Part shown: one piece after another, positions 1 through 7,472 of the stretch | Layout: every line of letters starts with the position of its first letter | Position numbering within the stretch: the stretch's first letter is position 1 | Origin: JBDTNL01 sp039933785 | GTDB taxonomy: Bacteria > Acidobacteriota > Thermoanaerobaculia > Multivoradales > JAGPDF01 | DNA: 24,286 nucleotides | Direction of reading: 5' to 3' | NCBI GenBank assembly: GCA_039933785.1 | Contig: JBDTNL010000061.1 | Coordinates: forward strand, 1 to 24,286 | Notes under the pieces: generated by a model | What the model saw: the letters and a program-made list of their open reading frames with translations, nothing else | Database searches by the model: none | Told to the model about the DNA's origin: nothing | Position numbers and translations under genes: made by a program

Positions 1-1
1 C

Positions 2-535
2 GAGTGGGGAACGACGGCCTGCGCCTACCTCGCGCTGCATGGGACGTACGCCATCTTGTGGCTGCTGAAGGACGCGTCGTTCCGCGACCGGCGGTTCGAA
101 GAGGAGATTTCGTTTCCGATCGGCTTCTTCTTCTGTTTCGTGCCGCTGATCGGCTACTACATCGCCCCGTACATCATCACCTCACGCCATGTGGTGGTCG
201 AGCCCTGGCTGCTCGGGCTGGCGATCAGCCTGGTGATCTTCGGGGTCTTCTTTCACTACGTCGGCGATGCGCAGAAATACTACGTGCTGAAGATCCAACC
301 CGGGCTGATCACGGACGGGCTCTTCGCGCGCGTTCGCAACCCCAACTACCTGGGCGAGATGTTGATCTACTCGGGCTTTGCCCTGCTCGCCAAGCACTGG
401 CTGCCGTGGGTGGCGATGCTCGGCTGGTGGATCTTTTTCTTGCGCAACATGCTGCGCAAGGACGCGTCGCTATCGCGCTATCCGGAGTTCGCGGCCTACC
501 GGAAGAAGTCCTGGCTGGTGCTGCCGAAACCGTAG
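2..535 (+). CDS. Isoprenylcysteine/phospholipid methyltransferase-like membrane protein (5'-truncated)
   Basis: The reading frame is open from base 2 to the TAG at 533-535, so the gene enters from the left edge and its start is outside the window. The visible 177 residues are hydrophobic, with about four membrane segments. The C-terminal half carries the motif RVRNPNYLGEM followed by a stretch ending in RYPEFAAYR. That pair is characteristic of the ICMT / phospholipid methyltransferase / DUF1295 superfamily, in which the conserved RNPxY and C-terminal acidic/aromatic residues shape the SAM and substrate site. Members are integral membrane enzymes methylating lipids or prenylcysteines, or steroid-reductase-like proteins. 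The substrate cannot be told from sequence. It converges on the RDD gene, with 33 bp between the two stop codons. The family call is good; the exact reaction is unknown. Confidence 0.8.
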   Translation, partial: EWGTTACAYLALHGTYAILWLLKDASFRDRRFEEEISFPIGFFFCFVPLIGYYIAPYIITSRHVVVEPWLLGLAISLVIFGVFFHYVGDAQKYYVLKIQPGLITDGLFARVRNPNYLGEMLIYSGFALLAKHWLPWVAMLGWWIFFLRNMLRKDASLSRYPEFAAYRKKSWLVLPKP

Positions 536-568
536 TCGTGGGCTAGGGCCGCAGCATCTCGTAGCGCC

Positions 569-1417
569 TCAGATGACCGCACTCTTTGAGGCGATGGACT
601 TGTCGTCGTCGTCGCGATCAGCAGGAACCGCGACCTTGGGTTTCGCGTGCTCCACCCGCAGCACGACCGTATTCACTACCCGATCATGCGGCAGTCGTCG
701 GTTCGGGTCTCGCCAGAGATCTGTCAGTGAATATCCGAGCGTGCCGGGGATATGCAGGTAGCCAACAAACCGTTCCAGAGCCTCGAGCAGATCGAGGCGA
801 TGGCCGTCCATGCGGGCAACCCGGATTCCGGCGAGGCGTTTTCCGAAGGTGGCGCCTCGGCGGCCGCGCAGGAAGAGCGTGAAGTAGAGCGCCGGCACCC
901 CCAGGATCGAAAGCGTGCGCACGCCGCGCGGGATGAGCGCGGCGATTTCGCAGCGGATGTGGCGCGGGTGTAGCTCCGGCTCGAACTCGGGAGCGGTGAG
1001 CACGAAGTCCAGGGAATAGTCCTTGAGCGCTGCGGCCGCATCGTCGAGCCGGCCTTCTTCGACCGCGGCTGCGGCCGCGTGCGGTAGACCCGGCGCTTCG
1101 ATACGGGTGAGTAGCGGCGCCATGGCGCGCCAAAAGGCGAGGGTTTCGCCTTGGCGTGCGGCGGTTGCCTCGGCGGTCTCGGGCATAGTCGCCGCGGGGC
1201 TTGGATGGAAGATTCCGAGCATGGCGTGCAGTGCGACCGGATCCGATTGCCGCAGCACGAGCCACGACACTCCGAGAGCGACGATGAGTGTCGGGATGAA
1301 GACCAGAACGAGATCGACCGCCATGGCGAAAGCACGCCGGGAGGGCGAGGCGAGGACCTGGCCGATCAGGCGCGGGTCGTATTCGTGCGGCTCCGAAGTG
1401 ACGAGGCGCGGCTTCAT
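569..1417 (-). CDS. RDD-family membrane protein with long central insertion
   Basis: This encodes 282 residues. The start ATG at 1415-1417 is preceded by an AAGGGAG Shine-Dalgarno about 6 nt upstream. RDD hallmarks are visible: an RRAFAMAVDL segment opening the first membrane helix (about residues 28-55), a second helix (about 168-186), then GATFGKRLAGIRVARMDG and a C-terminal helix region ending in RRLPHDRVVNT. RDD proteins are small polytopic membrane proteins; some are implicated in Na+/H+ exchange, but most have no known role. Unusual here is a soluble insertion of roughly 100 residues between helices one and two (about 57-165), rich in Ala and Glu, whereas typical RDD domains have a short loop. 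It is the last gene of a leftward group (PD40, DUF2214, RDD). Family call is good, function unknown. Confidence 0.8.
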   Translation of the reverse strand: MKPRLVTSEPHEYDPRLIGQVLASPSRRAFAMAVDLVLVFIPTLIVALGVSWLVLRQSDPVALHAMLGIFHPSPAATMPETAEATAARQGETLAFWRAMAPLLTRIEAPGLPHAAAAAVEEGRLDDAAAALKDYSLDFVLTAPEFEPELHPRHIRCEIAALIPRGVRTLSILGVPALYFTLFLRGRRGATFGKRLAGIRVARMDGHRLDLLEALERFVGYLHIPGTLGYSLTDLWRDPNRRLPHDRVVNTVVLRVEHAKPKVAVPADRDDDDKSIASKSAVI

Positions 1418-1543
1418 CGAGAGCTCCCTTGGCCGTGACGAGGGCTTGGACTGCCAGCCCGCTCTTGCTGAGATCTGAAGAGGCCAATTCTACGCAATTC
1501 GCTCTCGACGGCGCGCGTGGGCGCTATTGCTCATGCAGACACC

Positions 1544-2011
1544 TCACAACAACCAAGCGCCTCTTGCCATCATCGCGGCGACGAACGGAATCACGAGGAC
1601 CAAGACGGTTTGGGCGTCGTTGAGCGCGATGAGCATGGCCAAGTTCGCGTTGGCGATGCGCGCCCCGCCGCGAGGTTTCTCGATTCGCCAGCGAATGAGG
1701 GTGGTCATCGGGATCGTCTCGAGGAGAAGAACCGTTCCGAAGAGCGCCATCTTCACCCAGAAGAAGCCGTTGTGCAGATAGAAATCTGACGTCTTTTCGA
1801 TGTGGCCGAAAGCGCGCGTCAGGCCGGTGACGATCCAGAGCAGTGCGGCCAATCCCCAGAAGCTGTCCGCGCGAAGGACGCCGGCGAGTGCAACGGGGTC
1901 GGCTGGTGAGCGGCGCAGGTCGCGCAGCCGGCGGCCGCGGGCGAGCACGGAACTGAATCCGATGGCGAGCGCGAGGACATGGAGGGCGGAGAAGACAGCG
2001 GGCGTCCACAT
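1544..2011 (-). CDS. DUF2214-family integral membrane protein
   Basis: This encodes 155 residues with four predicted membrane helices and conserved polar positions in the second half: GHIEKTSDFYLHNGFFWVKM, a LLETIPMTTLIRWR segment, and a final helix after NDAQT. This arrangement matches the DUF2214 family of predicted bacterial inner-membrane proteins, which has no established function. The ATG at 2009-2011 has no strong Shine-Dalgarno. The gene sits 44 bp downstream of the PD40 gene stop on the same strand and 126 bp upstream of the RDD gene, so a three-gene leftward transcript is plausible. The predicted protein is a normal full length for the family. Confidence 0.75.
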   Translation of the reverse strand: MWTPAVFSALHVLALAIGFSSVLARGRRLRDLRRSPADPVALAGVLRADSFWGLAALLWIVTGLTRAFGHIEKTSDFYLHNGFFWVKMALFGTVLLLETIPMTTLIRWRIEKPRGGARIANANLAMLIALNDAQTVLVLVIPFVAAMMARGAWLL

Positions 2012-2055
2012 TGGGTCGTGCTCTCGTGTTCTCGGGGGTTACGGGATCGCGGGAG

Positions 2056-2994
2056 TCACGGCTTCACCCGAAAGTGCACGCGATAGATATCCATCTTGCC
2101 AGCGCTCACTTCCGCTCGGTGGCCGCTGAAGTAGAGGATCGAACGATCCGTCCAATCGATCGTCGGCCCGAGCGTGTAGCCGGCGTCGACGTTGACCGTC
2201 TGCGGAAGCACCGTGCCTTCGCCGTAGCGACCGGCGTCGAGCGAAGAGAAGTACAGCGCGATGGGATCGTTCTCGGCGTCTCGGGAGCGCGCGAAGACGA
2301 CGGCATTTCCGTCGGCGACGAACGTGGCGTCGAATTCATCGCCCGGAGTATTGATCGCACCGGGGAGGCCGCGGGCAGTCGCGAAGCCCGTGCCGTCGAT
2401 TCGCGCGGTGAACAGGTCGTGCTTCCCGGCGCCGCCGCGGCCGTTGGTCGCAAAGAGCAAAGTCTTACCGTCCGGCGAGAGGCTTGGCGCCCACTCATCG
2501 CCCGCGCTATTGACCTCCGGGCCCAGTCGCTCGGCGGCGGCGAAACCGTCGGAGGCTACGGGCGCGCGATAGATATCGTCTCCACCGAGCCCCCCGGGGC
2601 GGTTCGAGAAAAAGTAGACGTAGCGTCCGTCCGGTGAAAAGGTTGGATCGAACTCGTTAGCCGTCGAATCGAACGGTGCCGGTTGCGGTACGGACCATCC
2701 AGCTTGACTCCTACGGGAAAGCCAGATGTCCCAGCCACCGATGCCGCCGGGGCGGTTGGTGCTGCCCCAGAGCAGAGTCTTGCCGTCGGGGCTCTTCGCT
2801 AGTCGTACTTCCGACGCCTCCGTCGAAACGACTCCCGGCATGAACAGCTCGGCCGTGGAGATCAGGTCCAGCACTTTTGGCTTGCAGAACGTCGCTTGGG
2901 ACAGGCAGCAGGCCCCCATCACGCTCAAGGTCAGGGTTGTGATGAGGGATCGGCTGAGTCGACGAGGGGCGGGACTCGTGGAAGCGATTTTCAT
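2056..2994 (-). CDS. Secreted PD40 (TolB/WD40-like) beta-propeller protein
   Basis: This encodes 312 residues from the ATG at 2992-2994. I chose this start because it begins a good signal sequence: basic n-region PRRLSRS, hydrophobic core, then MGACC, which could be a lipobox with Cys29 or a normal cleavage site. The open frame continues upstream to 3252, but those residues are low-complexity and would bury the signal. The mature part has repeated blades of the type FSPDGRYVYFFSNRPGG, LSPDGKTLLFATNGRGG and KSPDGKTLLWGSTNRPGG, each followed by a D-I/L-Y/F/W strand. This is the PD40 repeat of TolB-like propellers. Such periplasmic or surface propellers usually mediate protein contacts. It is the first gene of the leftward group and diverges from the TonB-dependent receptor at 3634. 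The partner is unknown. Confidence 0.78.
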   Translation of the reverse strand: MKIASTSPAPRRLSRSLITTLTLSVMGACCLSQATFCKPKVLDLISTAELFMPGVVSTEASEVRLAKSPDGKTLLWGSTNRPGGIGGWDIWLSRRSQAGWSVPQPAPFDSTANEFDPTFSPDGRYVYFFSNRPGGLGGDDIYRAPVASDGFAAAERLGPEVNSAGDEWAPSLSPDGKTLLFATNGRGGAGKHDLFTARIDGTGFATARGLPGAINTPGDEFDATFVADGNAVVFARSRDAENDPIALYFSSLDAGRYGEGTVLPQTVNVDAGYTLGPTIDWTDRSILYFSGHRAEVSAGKMDIYRVHFRVKP

Positions 2995-3633
2995 GGCGTT
3001 GCGGGAGCCTAGCCTGCCGACTCCGCCCCGAGGCGAAGACCTGCGCCGAGCAGCGAGGTTGGCAGGCCGGGCGCGGGGGTGTCGAGGCCTGGCCGCTTCG
3101 CCGGTCCAAGAAACCGTTCGCATCAGCACAAGCCCACCGAACCCTGCACTTCGGTCCGTATGAACCAGCCTGGCTGCCGAACGACCGTAAACGGCGGCTG
3201 TGTTCGTGTTCGCGGAGGCTCCCCAGCGATCGCCACCGGTGGCACGCTTCAACCCGCTGAAGCCGGGATCGGTGCCTGCCGGCGGTGACCAAGTGCAGAC
3301 AGGTGATCCGAGTCACGCCGCGTTCAGGTCCGATCGGATGGAATAGCGGTACCGACCGCGTCGGCGGGTCGTTCAGCAGGTCGAACCGAACTGCCTGCGC
3401 GGGCTCGTCAAGGGCCGCTGGACCATGATCCACAATCCCGCTATTTCACAGATTCTAAAGCCATTACAGGCCTTCGCGCCCGCGTGGCACTGGCATTGCT
3501 CTTGGCCTCGCCAGTGTTCACTTTCCAACCCAAAGGAGGAAACCGGCCGCGAACGCACACTCGTCGCATCCCTGGTACCAGTGAAAGCTCGAGACTTGCT
3601 TTTCGATCAACTAAAGGAAGGAAGAGACATCTC
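2995..3633. other. 639-bp divergent intergenic region
   Basis: This region separates the PD40 gene (leftward) from the TonB-dependent receptor (rightward). Open frames cross it but none has protein-like composition. It contains an imperfect-free 7-bp inverted repeat (3488-3516) and an isolated perfect AAAGGAGG at 3532-3539 with no start codon at a usable distance. The Shine-Dalgarno actually used by the receptor is the AAAGGAAGGAAGA stretch at 3613-3625. No convincing -10/-35 pair was found. It probably holds both promoters and a long 5' leader for the receptor. Confidence 0.5.
3488..3516. repeat. Inverted repeat CACTGGC-N15-GCCAGTG upstream of TonB receptor
   Basis: The two 7-bp arms at 3488-3494 and 3510-3516 are perfect reverse complements separated by 15 bp. 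They lie 118 bp before the receptor start and could be a repressor/activator site or an RNA hairpin in the leader. A 7-bp repeat can occur by chance in 639 bp, so confidence is low. Confidence 0.3.
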
Positions 3634-6600
3634 ATGATTAACCGCACCGTACCCAAGGTTCTCGGCGCGTCGTTCGGGTTGCTCCTGCTGGCTTGCGCGG
3701 CGTTCGCGCAGGTGCAGAGCGGCAACATCTACGGCACGACCAAGGACGACAAGGGCGCGCTCCTGCCGGGCGCCAGCGTCACGCTAGCCGGCTCCGGAGC
3801 GCCTCAATCGACCACCTCGGACGTCCAGGGGCAGTTCCGTTTCATCGGCTTGTCCCCGTCAACCTACGCCATCAAGGCGGAGCTCCAAGGCTTCTCGACC
3901 GTCGACTACCCGAACGTGGTCGTCAACGTCGGCCGCAACACCACCATCGAGCTGGCGCTTTCGGCCGCGGCCGAGGACGTCATCACGGTGACCGCCGAGT
4001 CGCCGATTCTCGACGAGCGCAAGATCACCACCGGTGCCAACCTCAGCCAGATCGAGCTGACCAAGGTGCCGAGCGGGCGTGACCCATGGTCGATGCTGCA
4101 GACGGTTCCCGGCGTGCTCGTCGATCGCATCAACATCGGCGGCTCCGAGTCCGGCCAGCAGTCGAACTTCGTCAGCCCCGGCGCCATGGCGACGCAGTCC
4201 ACCTTCGCCATCGATGGCGTCGCGATCACCGACCTCGGTGCGCAGGGCTCCTCGCCGACGTACTACGACTTCGACGCCTTCGAAGAGCTGAACTTCGCGA
4301 CCGGCGGCAGCGACGCGCAGACGTCGACCCCCGGCGTCACCATCAACATGGTGACCAAGCGCGGCACCAACGATTGGCGTGGCAGCGGCAAGGGCACCTA
4401 CACCTCGGACAAGTTCCAGTCGAACGCGTCCTCGGTGCATGGCCTTCCAGCCGCTCAGCCGCAACCGCAGAACGTGACTCGCATCGACATGATCCGTGAT
4501 CTCGGCGCCGACGTCGGCGGTCCGATCTGGAAGGAACATGCCTGGTTGTGGGCGGCGTACGACAAGCAGCAGGTCAACCGCCTGGTGCCGGTGAACGGCA
4601 CGGTCGCCTCGTTCTCCCACGACAAGACCCAACTCGAGTCGAAGAACGGCAAGCTGAACTTCCAGTTCGGTGCCGGCAACTCGGCGAGCGGCACGTACTT
4701 CAATAACGACAAGATCAAGCTCGGCCGCAACATCGGCAACTTCGGCGCGGTCGGCACGTCGGGCGATTCTGCCTCGCTCGCCAACCAGGGTCACGCGGGC
4801 GACCTGCCGTCGTTCTGGAAGGTCGATGACACGCAGGTGTTGAACTCGAACCTCTTCCTGAGCGGCACCTACAACATCGTCAACGGCGGCTTTGGATTCG
4901 TCCCGGTGGGCGGCGATGTGCAGCCGTACTGCGACGCCGACGGCACCTGCTTCCACAGCACGGTCTTCTTCAACAGCCTGCGGCCCCAGAAGCAGTATCG
5001 GCTCGACGGCTCCGCGTTCATGAGCACCGGATCGCTCAATCACGAGTTCAAGTTCGGCGTCGGATATCGCAAGGCAGACGTGACCTCGCTGTCGAATTTC
5101 GGCGGCTCGGGCATCATCACCAACGACGCGTACACTCAGGTTATCGACCCAGCAAATCCGCTCGCTGGATTGGCGACGACGGGTATCTTCGTTGCCTCCC
5201 GCGCCGCTGGCGTGGGGTACACCGGCAAGAACAAGACGGCGTTCCTGCAGGACACCATGACGACCGGCTCGTTCACGTTCAACGTCGGCGTGCACTACGA
5301 CAACCAGAAGGGTCAGACCAACGTACTGACCATCGGGGCCAACCCGTTCGTGTCTTCGGTGCTTCCAGGCCTGACCACGGTGGGCAGCGAGAACAGCTTC
5401 ACCTGGACCAATGTCACCCCGCGCCTGGGCATGACCTATGCCCTCGGAGCGGAGCGCAAGACTCTGTTGCGCGCCAGCTACTCCCGGTACGCCGACGGTC
5501 TCGGCGCCAACGCCATCACGCAGACCCAAGTGGGCGGACCGCTCACGTACGCGTACTTCTACTCCACGAACTCCAACGGCCAGCCCTTCAACCCCAATCA
5601 GATCGGCGCCATCGTTCCCGGCACCGCTCCGCCGCTGCCGAGTACCGTGAGCATCAACCGCGTGGCCTCCAACCTGAAGGCCCCGACCACGGACGAGCTC
5701 CTGCTCTCCGGGGAACATGCACTGCTGCCCGAGTTCACCGTCGGCGTCAACCTGACCTACCGCAAGTTGAAGGACCCCCTCCAGCGTGAATTCCTCGTCG
5801 GCGACGGCTTCACGCCCAACGCGGCCACGCCCCTCTGCGGAGCCGGCGTCACCGGCAACTGCCAGCGTCGCGCCACCCGCTCGGACTACGTCCCGACGCA
5901 GGTGACCCTCCGCAACGGCCACGTGGCCACGGTCTACCATCTGTCGAGCGCGGTTGGCTTCAGCACCGGCAACGACATGTTCAATGGCAATTTCGGTCAG
6001 ACGTACAAGGGTATTTCGCTCGTGGCGACCAAGCGGCTCTCCAACCGCTGGATGCTGCGCGGCAACATCTCGTACAACGACTGGACGTACGACGTGAAGA
6101 GCAACTCGTTCGCCAACCCGACCGAGATCGTCCAGCCGGCTGGCTTGCAGAGCACCGGCGGCTACAGCAACGGTGACCAGGTCCTCAACCCGCTCGGCGG
6201 GTCGGGCAAGGGCACCGTGTTCGTGAGCAGCAAGTGGGCTTACAACATCAATGGCCTATACCAGATCGCTCCCGATCGTCCGTGGGGCTTCGATGCCGCG
6301 GCTTCCGTTTACGGCCGTCAGGGCTACCCGTTCGCCGACTTCCAGTCGGTCTCGACCTCGTTCGGCCGTGACAGCCGTCCGGTCAGCCAGAGCGTGCAAG
6401 CGACGGACGAGCCGGATTCACACCGGTTCGATACCGTCAACCTGCTCGACCTTCGCTTCTCCAAGGATCTCAACTTCTCGCACTTCACCGCGAATGTCGG
6501 GATCGACGTGTTCAACGTGTTCAACAAGTCGATCGTGTTGAACCGCACCAACAGCGTGACGTCGAGCAGGTTCGACTTCGTCACCGACACCACTAGCCCG

Positions 6601-6639
6601 CGCGTGTTCCGCCTGGGCGTCAAGCTCGGCTTTCAGTAA
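3634..6639 (+). CDS. Oar-type TonB-dependent receptor with carboxypeptidase-regulatory-like domain
   Basis: This encodes 1001 residues from the ATG at 3634, preceded by a purine-rich AAAGGAAGGAAGA. The longer in-frame extension is rejected because a signal peptide starts here (MINRTVPKVLGASFGLLLLA, cleavage after AFA). Domain order: carboxypeptidase-regulatory-like beta-sandwich at about 25-110 (GNIYGTTKDDKGALLPGASV), TonB plug at about 120-245 (VITVTAESPILDE, FAIDGVAITDL), then a long barrel to the C-terminal VKLGFQ. These outer-membrane receptors, abundant in Acidobacteriota and Bacteroidota, take up large ligands such as glycans or peptides; Oar itself is from Myxococcus. Two close Cys pairs, C433/C439 and C735/C743, probably form disulfides in surface loops. 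No dedicated substrate gene is adjacent, so the ligand is unknown. It is followed by tandem hairpins. Confidence 0.88.
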   Translation: MINRTVPKVLGASFGLLLLACAAFAQVQSGNIYGTTKDDKGALLPGASVTLAGSGAPQSTTSDVQGQFRFIGLSPSTYAIKAELQGFSTVDYPNVVVNVGRNTTIELALSAAAEDVITVTAESPILDERKITTGANLSQIELTKVPSGRDPWSMLQTVPGVLVDRINIGGSESGQQSNFVSPGAMATQSTFAIDGVAITDLGAQGSSPTYYDFDAFEELNFATGGSDAQTSTPGVTINMVTKRGTNDWRGSGKGTYTSDKFQSNASSVHGLPAAQPQPQNVTRIDMIRDLGADVGGPIWKEHAWLWAAYDKQQVNRLVPVNGTVASFSHDKTQLESKNGKLNFQFGAGNSASGTYFNNDKIKLGRNIGNFGAVGTSGDSASLANQGHAGDLPSFWKVDDTQVLNSNLFLSGTYNIVNGGFGFVPVGGDVQPYCDADGTCFHSTVFFNSLRPQKQYRLDGSAFMSTGSLNHEFKFGVGYRKADVTSLSNFGGSGIITNDAYTQVIDPANPLAGLATTGIFVASRAAGVGYTGKNKTAFLQDTMTTGSFTFNVGVHYDNQKGQTNVLTIGANPFVSSVLPGLTTVGSENSFTWTNVTPRLGMTYALGAERKTLLRASYSRYADGLGANAITQTQVGGPLTYAYFYSTNSNGQPFNPNQIGAIVPGTAPPLPSTVSINRVASNLKAPTTDELLLSGEHALLPEFTVGVNLTYRKLKDPLQREFLVGDGFTPNAATPLCGAGVTGNCQRRATRSDYVPTQVTLRNGHVATVYHLSSAVGFSTGNDMFNGNFGQTYKGISLVATKRLSNRWMLRGNISYNDWTYDVKSNSFANPTEIVQPAGLQSTGGYSNGDQVLNPLGGSGKGTVFVSSKWAYNINGLYQIAPDRPWGFDAAASVYGRQGYPFADFQSVSTSFGRDSRPVSQSVQATDEPDSHRFDTVNLLDLRFSKDLNFSHFTANVGIDVFNVFNKSIVLNRTNSVTSSRFDFVTDTTSPRVFRLGVKLGFQ

Positions 6640-6660
6640 GTCGGGCGGCATTCCCAACAC

Positions 6661-6681
6661 CCGCCGGGAGAGTCCCGGCGG
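6661..6681 (+). terminator. Perfect hairpin after the TonB receptor
   Basis: CCGCCGGGA (6661-6669) and TCCCGGCGG (6673-6681) form a perfect 9-bp GC-rich stem with a 3-nt loop, 21 bp after the receptor stop. There is no T-run after it, so it may protect the 3' end or assist the terminator that follows. Confidence 0.5.
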
Positions 6682-6696
6682 CCCTATTCTCAAACG

Positions 6697-6733
6697 CGGC
6701 CGCCGGAGTTTTCCGGCGGCCGTCTTCCTTTTT
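6697..6733 (+). terminator. Intrinsic terminator of the TonB receptor gene
   Basis: CGGCCGCCGGA (6697-6707) pairs perfectly with TCCGGCGGCCG (6712-6722) around a GTTT loop, an 11-bp stem, followed directly by TCTTCCTTTTT (6723-6733). This is a classical rho-independent terminator separating the receptor from the downstream operon. Confidence 0.85.
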
Positions 6734-6761
6734 CACGCGGTACTGAGGGCCAACCTATAAT
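6732..6761 (+). promoter_or_regulatory. Sigma70-type promoter for the cupredoxin operon
   Basis: A consensus TATAAT -10 lies at 6756-6761, with TTCACG (4/6 match to TTGACA) at 6732-6737 and an 18-bp spacer. The expected start near 6768 gives a leader of about 48 nt before the ATG at 6816. It sits immediately after the terminator of the previous gene. Confidence 0.65.
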
Positions 6762-6815
6762 CGAGCTCCTCGGGCCTCGCTGAGTTCTTGCCGAGCGGCT
6801 CGAGAGCAGGGTGGG

Positions 6816-7466
6816 ATGAAGGCCTCTGAATGGGTAGCGATCGGTCTGCTCTCCTCGTGCGCGCTGGCGGGCGCGCTTCGTGGCGCCACGCTCGAGGTCA
6901 AGCTCGAGCAGCAGAGCGGAGCTCCGCTCTCCGAGGCAGTCGTAGCAGCGTACCCGATCGACGCCAAGCTTCCCTCGACGGCCCCAACCGTCGCGATCAT
7001 GGACCAGCGCGACCGCCGTTTCGTGCCCCACATCCTGGCGGTGCAGACCAAAACGCACGTGAGCTTCCCCAACTCCGATTCGGTTTCGCATCACGTGTAT
7101 TCATTCTCCAAGGCGGGCCGTTTTCAGATCTATCTGACCAGGGGGCAGCCGGCCAAGGAGGTGGTGTTCGATCAACCCGGCGTTGTCACGTTGGGTTGCA
7201 ACCTGCACGATTGGATGCTGGGTTACATTCTGGTGCTCGACACGCCCTACTTCGTGTCGACGGACAGCGCGGGAGCAGCCCGTCTCGAGCGACTGCCTCC
7301 CGGGCGCTATCGCTTTGAGGTCTGGCACCCGCGGATCACCGATGGTGCGGCGTTGCTGCAGCGCGAGCTCGAGCTTGCGGACGCCTCACCTGCGAGTTGG
7401 ACACTTCGTCTTTCGCACGCCCTCCTGGTAGCCCGCGATCAGCGGCCTGGGCTTTCCGGATACTGA
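6816..7466 (+). CDS. Secreted cupredoxin ('methylamine utilization protein'-type)
   Basis: This encodes 216 residues with an N-terminal signal peptide (hydrophobic core about 7-22). A plastocyanin-like copper site is visible: His92/His93 in SVSHHVYS, then C128-x2-H131-x2-M134 in LGCNLHDWMLGY, a His-Cys-His-Met type 1 copper ligand set. The C-terminal third (from about 145, AARLERLPPGRYRFEVWHP) resembles a small carboxypeptidase-regulatory-like fold. Homologues are often labelled methylamine utilization protein, but no mau genes are near and that label should not be taken as function. Predicted to be periplasmic and blue-copper, able to carry electrons or sense copper/redox state. It is the first gene of an operon with the GGDEF-EAL protein, whose ATG begins 6 nt after this stop. 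Confidence 0.82.
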   Translation: MKASEWVAIGLLSSCALAGALRGATLEVKLEQQSGAPLSEAVVAAYPIDAKLPSTAPTVAIMDQRDRRFVPHILAVQTKTHVSFPNSDSVSHHVYSFSKAGRFQIYLTRGQPAKEVVFDQPGVVTLGCNLHDWMLGYILVLDTPYFVSTDSAGAARLERLPPGRYRFEVWHPRITDGAALLQRELELADASPASWTLRLSHALLVARDQRPGLSGY

Positions 7467-7472
7467 GCCGCG

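Noticed and set aside
1442..1460. Small inverted repeat (GGGCTTGG/CCAGCCC) between the DUF2214 and RDD genes
   Set aside because: It has a bulge, no T-run and only a 7-bp stem, too weak to call a terminator or operator.
2995..3252. N-terminal extension of the PD40 protein
   Set aside because: The frame is open but would bury the signal peptide beginning at 2994, and the sequence is Arg/Ala-rich without structure.
3859..5940. 693-codon open frame on the minus strand
   Set aside because: It lies entirely opposite the TonB receptor gene; its product is Arg/Val/Glu-rich with no domain, a common artefact of GC-rich coding sequence.
6816..7466. Role in methylamine utilization
   Set aside because: The common database label for this cupredoxin type is not supported: no methylamine dehydrogenase or maturation genes are in the window.
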